DNA of 42,887 nt from Avichristensenella sp031549105. Lineage in GTDB: Bacteria > Bacillota > Clostridia > Christensenellales > Aristaeellaceae. Location of the stretch: assembly GCA_031549105.1 (NCBI GenBank), contig JAVBQK010000059.1:1-42887 (forward strand), in the 5' to 3' direction. The notes under the pieces were generated by a model. The model made no database searches. It was not told the origin of the DNA and saw only the letters and a program-made list of their open reading frames with translations. This document shows, in pieces, positions 6,491-15,808 of the stretch; within the stretch, counting starts at the first letter, position 1, and every line of letters begins with the position of its first letter. The translations under genes and the position numbers were made by a program.

Positions 6491-8062
6491 ATGGAGAATA
6501 TGTTTTGTTTTCAGTGTGAGCAGACGGCGAAAGGCACCGGCTGCACGATGTCGGGCGTATGCGGCAAAACCCCCGCCACTGCCCATGAACAGGATGTCCT
6601 GACCTGCGAGATGATTTCCCTTGCAAAGACATCGCAGCAGACCGGCTGTGCGATGCATGGCATGGTCGACCTCATCGTCGATGGGTTGTTCACCACCATC
6701 ACCAACGTCAGCTTTGACCCCGAAAAAGTGGCGGAGCTGGCGGCACAAATACGCGAAACACGCGAAGCATGTGGCGGCGAAGAGGCTATTTCCCCTGCGG
6801 AACTGTTCCACGGAGATGAAAACCTTGTCTCCCTGCGCTCCACGCTGCTCTTCGGCCTGCGCGGCATGGCGGCTTATGCGCACCACGCCCGCATGCTGGG
6901 CAAGCGCGACGAGGATGTGGACGCTTGGTTCATCAAGGGCATGGCTACGCTGGCGGATGAGCATTCCGTGGAGGAATGGCTTGGCCTTTTGATGGAGTTT
7001 GGCCAGGTGAACCTGAAGTGCATGGCGCTGCTGGATGCCGCCAACACCGGCGCATACGGCAACCCCACGCCGGTGGAAGTTCCATTGATGATTGAAAAGG
7101 GCCCATTCATCGTTGTCACCGGGCATGACCTGCGGGACCTTGAGATGCTGCTGGAACAGACCGATGGCAGGGGGGTGAACGTCTACACCCATTCGGAAAT
7201 GCTGCCCGCGCACGGGTATCCGGTGCTGAAGAAGCATCCGCAGCTGAAGGGCAACTTCGGTACCGCATGGCAGAACCAGCAGAAGGAGTTTGACGCACTG
7301 CCCGCGCCCGTGCTCTTCACCACCAACTGCCTGATGCCACCGAAGCCCAGCTACGCAGACCGCGTGTATACCACCTCTGTCGTCGCCTACCCGGAAATGC
7401 AGCACATCGCTGCCGACACCTTTGGCCGCAAAGACTTTTCGGCGCTGATTGAGCATGCCATCCAGCTCGGCGGCTATGCGGAGAACCAGGTACGCACCGG
7501 TATCAACGGCGGCGCGAGTGTCACCACCGGCTTCGGCCGTCAAACGGTGCTGGACAGCGCCCCCGCAATCATTGATGCCGTAAAGGCTGGCGCGATCAAA
7601 CATTTCTTCCTGGTGGGCGGCTGCGACGGCGCAAAGCCCGGCCGCAACTACTACACGGACTTTGTGAAGCAGACCCCGAAGGATACCGTTGTGCTGACGC
7701 TGGCCTGCGGCAAGTACCGCATCAACGACCTGGATGCGGGCAGCATTGGTCCCTTCCCTCGCATACTGGATATGGGACAGTGCAACGACGCCTATGGCGC
7801 GATCCAGGTTGCCGTGGCGCTGGCTGGGGCATTCGACTGCGGCGTAAACGACCTGCCGCTGACGCTGGTGCTCTCCTGGTATGAGCAGAAAGCCGTCTGC
7901 ATCCTGCTGACGCTGCTCTCGCTGGGCATCAAGAACATCTACATTGGGCCCAGCATACCGGCGTTCTTCTCCGGCGCTGTGGTTAGCAAGCTGGTGGAGC
8001 TGTTCGACCTGCACCCCCTTACCACGCCGGAGGCCGATTTGGCCCAGATTCTGGCGCGCTAG
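6491..8062 (+). CDS. hcp: Hydroxylamine reductase / hybrid-cluster protein
   Basis: 523 residues, within the Hcp size range. The N-terminal cluster ligands are C6, C9, C18 and C24 (C-x2-C-x8-C-x5-C), the spacing of the [4Fe-4S] form found in strict anaerobes and not the [2Fe-2S] form of enterobacteria. Hybrid-cluster motifs follow, including LVGGCDGAKPGRNYY, LACGKYR and DMGQCNDAYGA. Hcp proteins reduce hydroxylamine in vitro and are NO reductases or S-nitrosylases in vivo; it acts in the cytoplasm against nitrosative stress. RBS AGGAGGCTAACCC. It overlaps nothing and ends in tandem TAG TAG. Expression is likely controlled by the divergent Crp/Fnr protein. Confidence 0.97.
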   Translation: MENMFCFQCEQTAKGTGCTMSGVCGKTPATAHEQDVLTCEMISLAKTSQQTGCAMHGMVDLIVDGLFTTITNVSFDPEKVAELAAQIRETREACGGEEAISPAELFHGDENLVSLRSTLLFGLRGMAAYAHHARMLGKRDEDVDAWFIKGMATLADEHSVEEWLGLLMEFGQVNLKCMALLDAANTGAYGNPTPVEVPLMIEKGPFIVVTGHDLRDLEMLLEQTDGRGVNVYTHSEMLPAHGYPVLKKHPQLKGNFGTAWQNQQKEFDALPAPVLFTTNCLMPPKPSYADRVYTTSVVAYPEMQHIAADTFGRKDFSALIEHAIQLGGYAENQVRTGINGGASVTTGFGRQTVLDSAPAIIDAVKAGAIKHFFLVGGCDGAKPGRNYYTDFVKQTPKDTVVLTLACGKYRINDLDAGSIGPFPRILDMGQCNDAYGAIQVAVALAGAFDCGVNDLPLTLVLSWYEQKAVCILLTLLSLGIKNIYIGPSIPAFFSGAVVSKLVELFDLHPLTTPEADLAQILAR

Positions 8063-8223
8063 TAGTCCGTGAAGTCTATGACACCGGATATGGCGCAGAG
8101 ATTTTTTTGACCGGCAAGGAGCCGGAGCGAGGCGTGGCCGGCAGCTACGTTGAGCGGAGGACGACGCAGCCGGACGGAAAAAGATCAAGCCATACACGAT
8201 GGATTAGGCTTCGTGGACTACTA
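8060..8223. repeat. 164-bp element bounded by imperfect terminal inverted repeats
   Basis: The left end TAGTAGTCCGTGAAG (8060-8074) matches the reverse complement of the right end (8209-8223, TAGTAGTCCACGAAG) at 13 of 15 bases. The similarity continues inward for about 55 bases on each side: CTA at offset 16, TATGGC, a T-run, then CCGGC. RNA from it would fold into one long imperfect stem. The interior is GC-rich with several CCGG blocks. No plausible gene is present and no transposase is nearby. It begins inside the tandem stop codons of hcp. A MITE-like or palindromic intergenic repeat, or a structured RNA, are the possible readings. Confidence 0.6.
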
Positions 8224-8475
8224 GGCCCGTATGTATTGTGCAAGGGCGGCTGCACCCGTCGGTCCAGTCGCCCCAGTATTCCGCCCGGGGTCGATTGGCC
8301 CCGGTATTAGAAAAGGCTGCATCCCGCTTTCGCATGGAGAGCAGCCGCCAGCAAACGATGGTAGCACCGGGCATACGCCTTCCCAGGCGCGGATTGGGGC
8401 AAAACGCCCGCTGCGCCTGGTTTACTATATTGCGGAGAGAAGCCGGCTGTGCAGCCGGCTTCTCTCCGTCCTACG
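8224..8475. other. Non-coding stretch with a series of hairpins
   Basis: No convincing gene. Stems visible: CCGGGG/CCCCGG (8285-8304); CCAGGCGC (8383-8390) with GCGCCTGG (8413-8420), enclosing GGGC/GCCC (8397-8409); and a 16-bp perfect stem 8433-8468 whose arms begin CGGAGAGAAGCC and whose loop is GTGC. The last ends 7 bases before the stop of the minus-strand DUF2961 gene and could terminate it, but it has no U-run on either strand. The region may be the 3' untranslated tail of the hcp transcript or an unrecognised structured RNA. Confidence 0.5.
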
Positions 8476-9537
8476 CTAAATCACTTCCAGGTAGTCTTGG
8501 TCCGGAAGCGGCGGAAAATCTGCCGCCGGGAGCGTCTGGTACCAGTATGCAACGGACGCGATATCATCCTGCAGCGGGAGGTACCGGTGTCCGTCGCGCC
8601 AGCCCAGCGCCTGCATGGTCACGCGCAGCCGCGTATCAAAGTAAACCGGGTCGGTGATATGCCAGCGGTACATGCCAAAGCGCATCTGACACTGATAGAC
8701 CTTGTCCGTCTGCACGTGGTGAAAGCCCGCGTATTGCGTGGAAAACGCCTCATACTCCCGCGTGCGCTTGTTTTCAAAGTTGTACGATCCGCAAAAATAG
8801 TCCTCCGTGCCCGTGCCGCAGATGGTGGGGAACTCGTCATCATCGTCGATGAAAAACTTGATCTCCCCCTCGCCCCACCAGCGGTTGTTGTTCACGCCCC
8901 AGGCCATGTAGACACCGACAAACTGCCCCTTGCCCGCGATGCCATCCACCAGCGTATACACCTCTTTGTAGGGCAGCGGGTTAACCCGGTGGAACTGCGC
9001 GTGAAAGTACAGCGTATCCTCCGGCACATCGCACAGGCAATAGTCAATCTGGTAGTACAGGCGCATGGGCTGCTCACCGCGGTTCTCCAGTGTGATGCGC
9101 GCCTGCCGGGTGAACGGCATCTCCCAGTAGCAGTTAAACGCGCTGCCCGGATTGACGCAGACAGACATGGAGTTGATGGGCACATACTCCTGCCAACCGG
9201 CACAGAAGAAATCGCCGACCGGGCACTCGACGGACGGCTTCTGTTGGCCATCCCAGTACATGCGCAGGATGCTGCTCCGCCACTTGCCCGTGGGCGTCAG
9301 CCAGATGTGACTGATGATGCCGCTGCCCTGTATGTCCGCCATCACAAAGGTCTCGCCCGGCTGCACGTCCACATACGGGTTTACCTTCCAACCAAACCCC
9401 AGATCCCGCGCCTCCTCGCGCGCGGTGCCGTCCTCCAGCGGCGTTCTGCCACCCATTCCGGGTTGCCCGGTGAGGTTTTCCGGGCTGATCGAGCGGGCTT
9501 TGCGTTCCCATTTCTTTGTCAGGTCTGCCAGGTGCAT
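8476..9537 (-). CDS. DUF2961 family protein (GH172-like)
   Basis: 353 residues from the ATG at 9537, chosen because AAAGGAGGGAACAGC stands directly before it. The sequence follows the DUF2961 pattern, now associated with glycoside hydrolase family 172: an opening segment with ENLTGQPG and GWKVNPYVDV, a jelly-roll region with IWLTPTGKWRSSILRMYWDG, SVECPVGDFF, GEGEIKFFIDDDDEFPTICGTGTEDYF, and a C-terminal MYRWHITDPVYFDTRL. No signal peptide is visible, so it is probably cytoplasmic and would act on imported oligosaccharides. It stands alone, with no transporter or other glycosidase beside it. A LacI-type palindrome in its upstream region suggests sugar induction. Substrate unknown. Confidence 0.88.
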   Translation of the reverse strand: MHLADLTKKWERKARSISPENLTGQPGMGGRTPLEDGTAREEARDLGFGWKVNPYVDVQPGETFVMADIQGSGIISHIWLTPTGKWRSSILRMYWDGQQKPSVECPVGDFFCAGWQEYVPINSMSVCVNPGSAFNCYWEMPFTRQARITLENRGEQPMRLYYQIDYCLCDVPEDTLYFHAQFHRVNPLPYKEVYTLVDGIAGKGQFVGVYMAWGVNNNRWWGEGEIKFFIDDDDEFPTICGTGTEDYFCGSYNFENKRTREYEAFSTQYAGFHHVQTDKVYQCQMRFGMYRWHITDPVYFDTRLRVTMQALGWRDGHRYLPLQDDIASVAYWYQTLPAADFPPLPDQDYLEVI

Positions 9538-9607
9538 GCTGTTCCCTCCTTTTTGCTGTGCGGTTGTTCTACGGGCCGGTGTCAACGTATCATAACCCGC
9601 GCGCCCT

Positions 9608-9625
9608 TGTCAACTTTAGCGCTAA
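9608..9625 (-). promoter_or_regulatory. LacI-type operator and -35 box upstream of the DUF2961 gene
   Basis: A perfect 10-bp palindrome TTAGCGCTAA (9616-9625) with a central CG, the hallmark of LacI-family operators. On the minus strand it is immediately followed by a perfect TTGACA (9613-9608). The best -10 at legal spacing is weak (TACGTT, 9589-9584). Binding here would block RNA polymerase. The LacI repressor itself is not in the window. Confidence 0.45.
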
Positions 9626-9699
9626 GGGCATAAACCTTATTGTTTAGTGGTATTGCGCAGTCTTGTCGGAGATGGCTTTTCGCGCCTTTTCATCTGTGT

Positions 9700-9705
9700 T
9701 ATAAT
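9700..9705 (+). promoter_or_regulatory. Predicted -10 box of the two-component operon
   Basis: Perfect TATAAT, 27 bases before the GTG start of the regulator. The -35 region (TTTTCG at 9677-9682) is poor, so an activator, possibly the regulator itself, may be needed. Confidence 0.45.
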
Positions 9706-9732
9706 GCGCGCGTAAGGACTGGAGGTGCGGCA

Positions 9733-10407
9733 GTGTTTCACATCATGGTAGTCGAAGACGACCCCAATACGCGCAAGCTGATGGCTGCGGTGCTGTCGCA
9801 GCATGGGTACGATCCCATCCTCGCGGCGGATGGCGTGGACGCTCTGGATGTGCTGGACAAGCGGCATGTGGACCTGATCGTGCTGGACATCATGATGCCC
9901 CGAATGGACGGCTACCAGTTTGCCCAGACGCTGCGTGACACCCGCTGCAACCTGCCCATCCTGATGGTGACAGCCAAGGAAGCGCAGGCGGATAAGCGTC
10001 TCGGCTTTCAAGCTGGCGTGGACGACTACATGGTCAAGCCCGTGGATGAAGAGGAACTGCTGCTGCGCATCGCGGCGCTGCTGAGGCGGTCGCAGATCGT
10101 CAGCGAGCGGCGGCTTACCGTCGGCGGCACGACGCTGGACTGCGACGCACTGACGCTGGCCAGCGGCAGTCAGTCGCAGGTGCTGCCCAACAAGGAGTTC
10201 ATGCTGCTCTACAAGCTGTCGTCGTACCTGGGGAAAATTTTTACGCGCCGGCGGTTGATGGACGAGCTGTGGGATATGGAAAGCGATACGGACGAGCGCA
10301 CCGTGGATGTGCATGTGAACCGTCTGCGCGACAGGCTGCGGGAGAACGCGGATCTGGAAATTATCACCGTGCGCGGCCTGGGCTATAAGGTGGTGAAGAA
10401 GGCATGA
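9733..10407 (+). CDS. OmpR/PhoB-family response regulator
   Basis: 224 residues with a receiver (acidic pair D9/D10, phosphoacceptor D52 in VLDIMMPRMDG, K in MVKPVD) and a C-terminal winged-helix DNA-binding domain (LPNKEFMLLYKLSSYLGKIFTRRRLMDELW, then DERTVDVHVNRLRDRLRE and ITVRGLGYKV). The start is the GTG at 9733, directed by GGAGGTG at 9721-9727; an upstream in-frame ATG at 9640 precedes the promoter and is rejected. It overlaps the histidine kinase gene by 4 bases (ATGA), so the two form a cognate pair. The stimulus is unknown. Confidence 0.93.
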   Translation: MFHIMVVEDDPNTRKLMAAVLSQHGYDPILAADGVDALDVLDKRHVDLIVLDIMMPRMDGYQFAQTLRDTRCNLPILMVTAKEAQADKRLGFQAGVDDYMVKPVDEEELLLRIAALLRRSQIVSERRLTVGGTTLDCDALTLASGSQSQVLPNKEFMLLYKLSSYLGKIFTRRRLMDELWDMESDTDERTVDVHVNRLRDRLRENADLEIITVRGLGYKVVKKA

Positions 10408-11432
10408 AACGCCACCGCACGCTGCACCTGGCCGCGATGCTGGTTGTGCTGATGATCATGGTTTCCGCCGGGCTCATCACCGGCATCTGCGCCTTCGTTC
10501 TGGATCGGGCAGGCGTGCTGGTCAGTATGCACCGCAGCCCGATGTTGCTGCTAATCGACGCCATCTTCGTCAGCGTGCTGCTCGGCATGGTGATTGCCTA
10601 TTTCGTCAGCAAGCGGTTTCTCCGCCCGATCAACCATGTGATTCAGGCCACCAAGGTGGTGGCGACCGGCGATTTCGCCATCCGTGTACCGGAGGCAAAA
10701 ACCGGCACCGATGTGGATGAGCTGACGCGCAGCTTCAACGCAATGATTGACGAGCTGGACAGCATCGAGATGTTCCGCAACGACTTCATCAACAATTTCT
10801 CTCACGAACTCAAAACCCCGATCGTCTCCATCCGCGGCTTTGCACGCCAATTACAGCAGGACCTGCTCACCACCGAGCAACGCCGCGAGTACATCGACAT
10901 CATCGCCAGCGAGTCCCAGCGCCTCGTCGACCTATCATCAAAAATCCTGCTCCTATCCAAATTCGAAAACCAGCAAATCGTCATCGACAAGCGGCCCTAC
11001 GAGCTGGATGAGCAACTGCGCAACTGCATTCTGCTGCTGGAAAAGCAATGGGCGAAAAAAAACCTGTCGTTCCACATCGAAATGGAACCAACAGTCTTCA
11101 CAGGCAACGAGGAAATGCTGGCGCATGTGTGGCTGAATCTGCTATCCAACGCAATCGAGTATACCCGGGAAGGCAGCGAGCTCTCCGTCCGGTGCCGCTA
11201 CGCCAAGGGAGACGTACGGGTCAGCATCGCCGACCAAGGCCCGGGTATGGACGAGAACACCCTCCGCCATATCTTTGAAAAATTCTACCAAGGCGATCCT
11301 GCGCACGCAGGCAAAGGAAACGGCCTGGGCCTGCCGCTGGTCAAGCGGATCGTGGAGCTATGCAACGGCCACATCACCGTGGAAAGCGAAGAAGGGCGCG
11401 GGACGACGTTCGTGATTGAGCTGCCTAGGTGA
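10404..11432 (+). CDS. HAMP-domain sensor histidine kinase
   Basis: 342 residues. Two transmembrane helices (about 8-33 and 47-68) are separated by only about 14 residues, so there is almost no extracytoplasmic sensor and sensing is probably within or near the membrane. A HAMP domain (about 69-121) follows, then HisKA with H134 in NFSHELKTP, and a HATPase_c domain: WLNLLSNAIEYT (N box), DQGPGMDE (G1), FEKFYQGD (F box) and GKGNGLGLPLVKRIVE (G2). It phosphorylates the regulator encoded just upstream, with which it is translationally coupled. Short-loop kinases of this type are often envelope-stress sensors in Gram-positives, but no target operon is adjacent, so the signal cannot be named. Confidence 0.92.
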   Translation: MKRHRTLHLAAMLVVLMIMVSAGLITGICAFVLDRAGVLVSMHRSPMLLLIDAIFVSVLLGMVIAYFVSKRFLRPINHVIQATKVVATGDFAIRVPEAKTGTDVDELTRSFNAMIDELDSIEMFRNDFINNFSHELKTPIVSIRGFARQLQQDLLTTEQRREYIDIIASESQRLVDLSSKILLLSKFENQQIVIDKRPYELDEQLRNCILLLEKQWAKKNLSFHIEMEPTVFTGNEEMLAHVWLNLLSNAIEYTREGSELSVRCRYAKGDVRVSIADQGPGMDENTLRHIFEKFYQGDPAHAGKGNGLGLPLVKRIVELCNGHITVESEEGRGTTFVIELPR

Positions 11433-11680
11433 GGGGGCGGGGGACGAAGGGACGAAGAAACGAAAAGAACGCTGGGGGACGCTGTCCCCCAGACCCCCTG
11501 CCAGGAGGCATGCCTCCTGGACCTCCAACATTTCGCCTGTGGGCGGGTTGGATTTTACCAGATTAGTTATCATCATATCCTACCCGCCGTGAGGCGAAAT
11601 GATGGGTTTCGAAAGGGCAAAGCCCTTCGCAGGGGTCCAGGGGACAGCGTCCCCTGGCGTTCCCCCGTTCCCCTCCCCTG
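11433..11680. repeat. Stacked-hairpin intergenic repeat, copy B (inverted pair), likely two-way terminator
   Basis: Occupies the whole gap between the converging kinase and V-ATPase subunit D genes. The left unit has CTGGGGGAC/GTCCCCCAG (11472-11492) and a perfect 20-bp palindrome at 11501-11520 (CCAGGAGGCA and its complement). The right unit is the same element reversed: ACCCGCC...AGGCGAAAT (11582-11600), a GAAAGGGC/GCCCTTC stem, and CCAGGGGAC/GTCCCCTGG. The two units pair with each other over 16 of 19 bases (11530-11548 with 11582-11600) around a 33-base AT-rich loop. Compare 4902-5023 and 22432-22671. Confidence 0.8.
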
Positions 11681-12316
11681 TCAGGCCCTCTCCGCGATCA
11701 TCTCTTTCACCTTCATCAGCCGGGTCAGCGCGCCGCGCTCGTTTTCCTCCAGCTTCATGGTGATGTAGCGGATGGTTTCTTCTGTTTGCGGGATCATCAC
11801 GTACTCCAGCGCATTCACGCGGCGGCGTGTTTTTTCGATTTCGTCGGCCAGGAGGTTGCAGGTGCTCTCGATTTCGGCGAGCTCGACCAGGTGCGGCAGT
11901 ACCTCGGCCATCGTGGCGATTGCGCCGTCGAGTTGGGCGGAGGTTTCCGCAAAGCCGTAGGGCTGGCTCGCCTCGGTGAGCGAATCCTCGCGCACGCGGA
12001 TCACCGGCACTTTGACGCTCATCACATTCTTTTGCGAGATCGAGAGACGCGCTTCCCGGGCCGGATAGAGCACGGCGGCCTCCAGTGCCTCGGGCGTCAT
12101 GACGGCACGCGCGAACGCGAACTCCCGGAGCGCGTGCGCCAGCTCGCGCTCAACTTCCTTGCGGAGCGCTTGGTTGCGCCGGATCAGCGCGATGAACTGG
12201 CGAACCATCTCGTCGCGCTTATCCTTGAGCAGCTTATGCCCGCGCTTGGCGGTGACGAGGCGCTTTTTCAGCCGCGTCAGCTCCATGCGCGTGGGGTTGA
12301 CTTGCATCGTAGCCAT
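11681..12316 (-). CDS. ntpD: V/A-type ATPase subunit D (central stalk)
   Basis: 211 residues; the rotor shaft of the catalytic V1/A1 head. Long N- and C-terminal helices form the coiled coil: NPTRMELTRLKKRLVTAKRG (opening motif of the family) and a C-terminal RRVNALEYVMIPQTEETIRYI segment. The ATG at 12316 overlaps the TAA of subunit B by one base; an ATG three codons later is also possible. It is the last gene of the V-ATPase operon, followed by the convergent hairpin repeat. Confidence 0.95.
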   Translation of the reverse strand: MATMQVNPTRMELTRLKKRLVTAKRGHKLLKDKRDEMVRQFIALIRRNQALRKEVERELAHALREFAFARAVMTPEALEAAVLYPAREARLSISQKNVMSVKVPVIRVREDSLTEASQPYGFAETSAQLDGAIATMAEVLPHLVELAEIESTCNLLADEIEKTRRRVNALEYVMIPQTEETIRYITMKLEENERGALTRLMKVKEMIAERA

Positions 12317-13698
12317 TAGGCCTCGTCCCCTTCAGGCAGGTATTTGTCGATCATCTGGTCGCGAATACGCTTGAGCTCGTTGCGCGGGAGCAGCTTTAGC
12401 AGGTCCCAGCCGATGGAAAGCGTCTCCTCGATGGAGCGGTTGGCGTCATAGCCCTGCGAGACGTACTCGCGCTCGAACGCATCTGCAAATGCGGCGTACT
12501 GCTTGTCCACGTCGGTCAGCGCCGCGTCGCCCAGGATTACGGCCAGTTCCTTCGCGTCCTTGCCGCGCGAATACGCAGCGAACAGCTGGTTCATCGTCGG
12601 TGCGTGGTCCTCGCGCGTCTTGCCCTCGCCGATGCCCTTGTCCTTCAGGCGGGAGAGCGACGGCAGCACGTCGATCGGCGGCATCAGGCCCTTGCGGTGC
12701 AGCTCGCGGCTGAGGATAATCTGCCCCTCGGTGATGTACCCGGTCAGGTCGGGAATCGGGTGCGTCTTGTCATCTTCGGGCATCGACAGGATCGGAATCT
12801 GCGTGATCGATCCCGCGCGGCCCTTGATGCGCCCGGCGCGCTCATACATCGTCGCAAGGTCGGTGTACAGGTAGCCCGGATAGCCGCGGCGGCCCGGCAC
12901 TTCCTTGCGCGCGGCGGAAACCTCGCGCAGCGCGTCCGCGTAGTTGGTGATGTCCGTCAGGATGACGAGCACGTGCATGTCGCACTCGTAGGCCAGGTAT
13001 TCCGCCGCAGTCAGCGCCATACGCGGGGTGGAGATACGCTCAACCGCCGGGTCGTTGGCCAGGTTCATGAACAGCACGGCGCGATCAATGGCGCCGGTGC
13101 GGCGGAAGTCGGAGATGAAGAAGTCCGCTTCCTCAAACGTGATGCCGACCGCCGCAAAGACGACGGCGAACTTGGTATCGGTTCCGAGCACGCGGGCCTG
13201 GCGGGCAATCTGCGTCGCGAGCTGCGCATGCGGGAGGCCCGATCCAGAGAACACCGGCAGCTTCTGCCCGCGCACCAGCGTGTTCAGCCCGTCGATGGCG
13301 CTGATACCGGTCTGGATGAATTCCGAAGGATAATCGCGCGCCGCCGGATTGATCGGCGAGCCATTGATATCCAAGCGCTTCTCTGGGATGATTTCGGGCC
13401 CGCCGTCGATCGGGCGGCCCATGCCGTCAAACACGCGGCCGAGCATGTCACGCGAAACGGACAGCTCAATGCTGCGGCCCAGGAAGCGGGCCTTGCTGGT
13501 ATCAATGCGCAGACCCTGCGAACTTTCGAACAGCTGCACCAGCGCCTTATCTCCCTCAATCTCCAGCACTTTGCCGCCGCGCACTTCGCCGTCGGCCTGT
13601 TCGATTTCAACCAGTTCGTTGTATTTGACGCCTTCCACGCCTTCCACCAGCATCAGCGGGCCGACGACTTCTCGGATGGTACGGTATTCCTTTAGCAT
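12316..13698 (-). CDS. ntpB: V/A-type ATPase subunit B (regulatory)
   Basis: 460 residues. Non-catalytic nucleotide-binding-fold subunit alternating with A in the hexameric head. It keeps the family signatures (SAIDGLNTLVRGQKLPVFSGSGLPHAQ, LFMNLANDPAVERI, ILTDITNYADALREVS, GRRGYPGYLYTDLATMYERAGR) but, as expected, GSGLPHAQ replaces the Walker A P-loop. Two bases separate its ATG from the stop of subunit A, whose 3' end supplies the RBS GGGGGAGGG. Full length, no defects. Confidence 0.97.
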   Translation of the reverse strand: MLKEYRTIREVVGPLMLVEGVEGVKYNELVEIEQADGEVRGGKVLEIEGDKALVQLFESSQGLRIDTSKARFLGRSIELSVSRDMLGRVFDGMGRPIDGGPEIIPEKRLDINGSPINPAARDYPSEFIQTGISAIDGLNTLVRGQKLPVFSGSGLPHAQLATQIARQARVLGTDTKFAVVFAAVGITFEEADFFISDFRRTGAIDRAVLFMNLANDPAVERISTPRMALTAAEYLAYECDMHVLVILTDITNYADALREVSAARKEVPGRRGYPGYLYTDLATMYERAGRIKGRAGSITQIPILSMPEDDKTHPIPDLTGYITEGQIILSRELHRKGLMPPIDVLPSLSRLKDKGIGEGKTREDHAPTMNQLFAAYSRGKDAKELAVILGDAALTDVDKQYAAFADAFEREYVSQGYDANRSIEETLSIGWDLLKLLPRNELKRIRDQMIDKYLPEGDEA

Positions 13699-13700
13699 CG

Positions 13701-15470
<1,770 letters not shown>

Positions 15471-15478
15471 TGTCTTTC

Positions 15479-15808
15479 CTACCCCTCTTTCCCGAATAAG
15501 ATATCGGCGCCGATGGCCTTTTCGACGTTGGCCTTCACGCGCTGCATGCCAAATCCGTCGCTTCCCTGGCTGCCCGGGATGGGGATCAGCACGGTGGAAG
15601 CGGATGTCTTGTATCGCTCCAGCGTTTCCGGCGCCATGCGCGCCGCCCGCTCGGTCAGAAAAATTACCGGGATGCCGTCCTCCGCCATGCGGAATACGGC
15701 CTGCGCCACCTTCTCCGGCGTTTCGGCGGGCATAACCCGCATGCCCATCGCCTTGAAGGCCAGCACCACGTCGCGCTCGCCGACGACACCCATCACATCA
15801 CTTGCCAT
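15479..15808 (-). CDS. V/A-type ATPase subunit F
   Basis: 109 residues from the ATG at 15808; a GTG three codons upstream (15817) lies closer to the likely ribosome site AAAGG, so either start is possible. Small Rossmann-like subunit of the central stalk that modulates the rotor: GVVGERDVVLAFKAMGMRVMPAETPE, PVIFLTERAARM and LIPIPGSQGS are typical. It overlaps the end of subunit C by 11 bases. This position is called NtpG in Enterococcus hirae and AtpF elsewhere, so no symbol is given. Confidence 0.93.
   Translation of the reverse strand: MASDVMGVVGERDVVLAFKAMGMRVMPAETPEKVAQAVFRMAEDGIPVIFLTERAARMAPETLERYKTSASTVLIPIPGSQGSDGFGMQRVKANVEKAIGADILFGKEG

Noticed and set aside
6296..8197. Very long open frame on the strand opposite hcp
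   Set aside because: It lies antisense to a fully conserved hcp, has no RBS or recognisable domain, and its protein is rich in His, Gln and Arg, as expected of a shadow in high-GC DNA.
8449..9633. Open frame on the plus strand opposite the DUF2961 gene
   Set aside because: It covers the DUF2961 gene antisense and lacks any family resemblance; the minus-strand gene has a strong RBS and conserved motifs.
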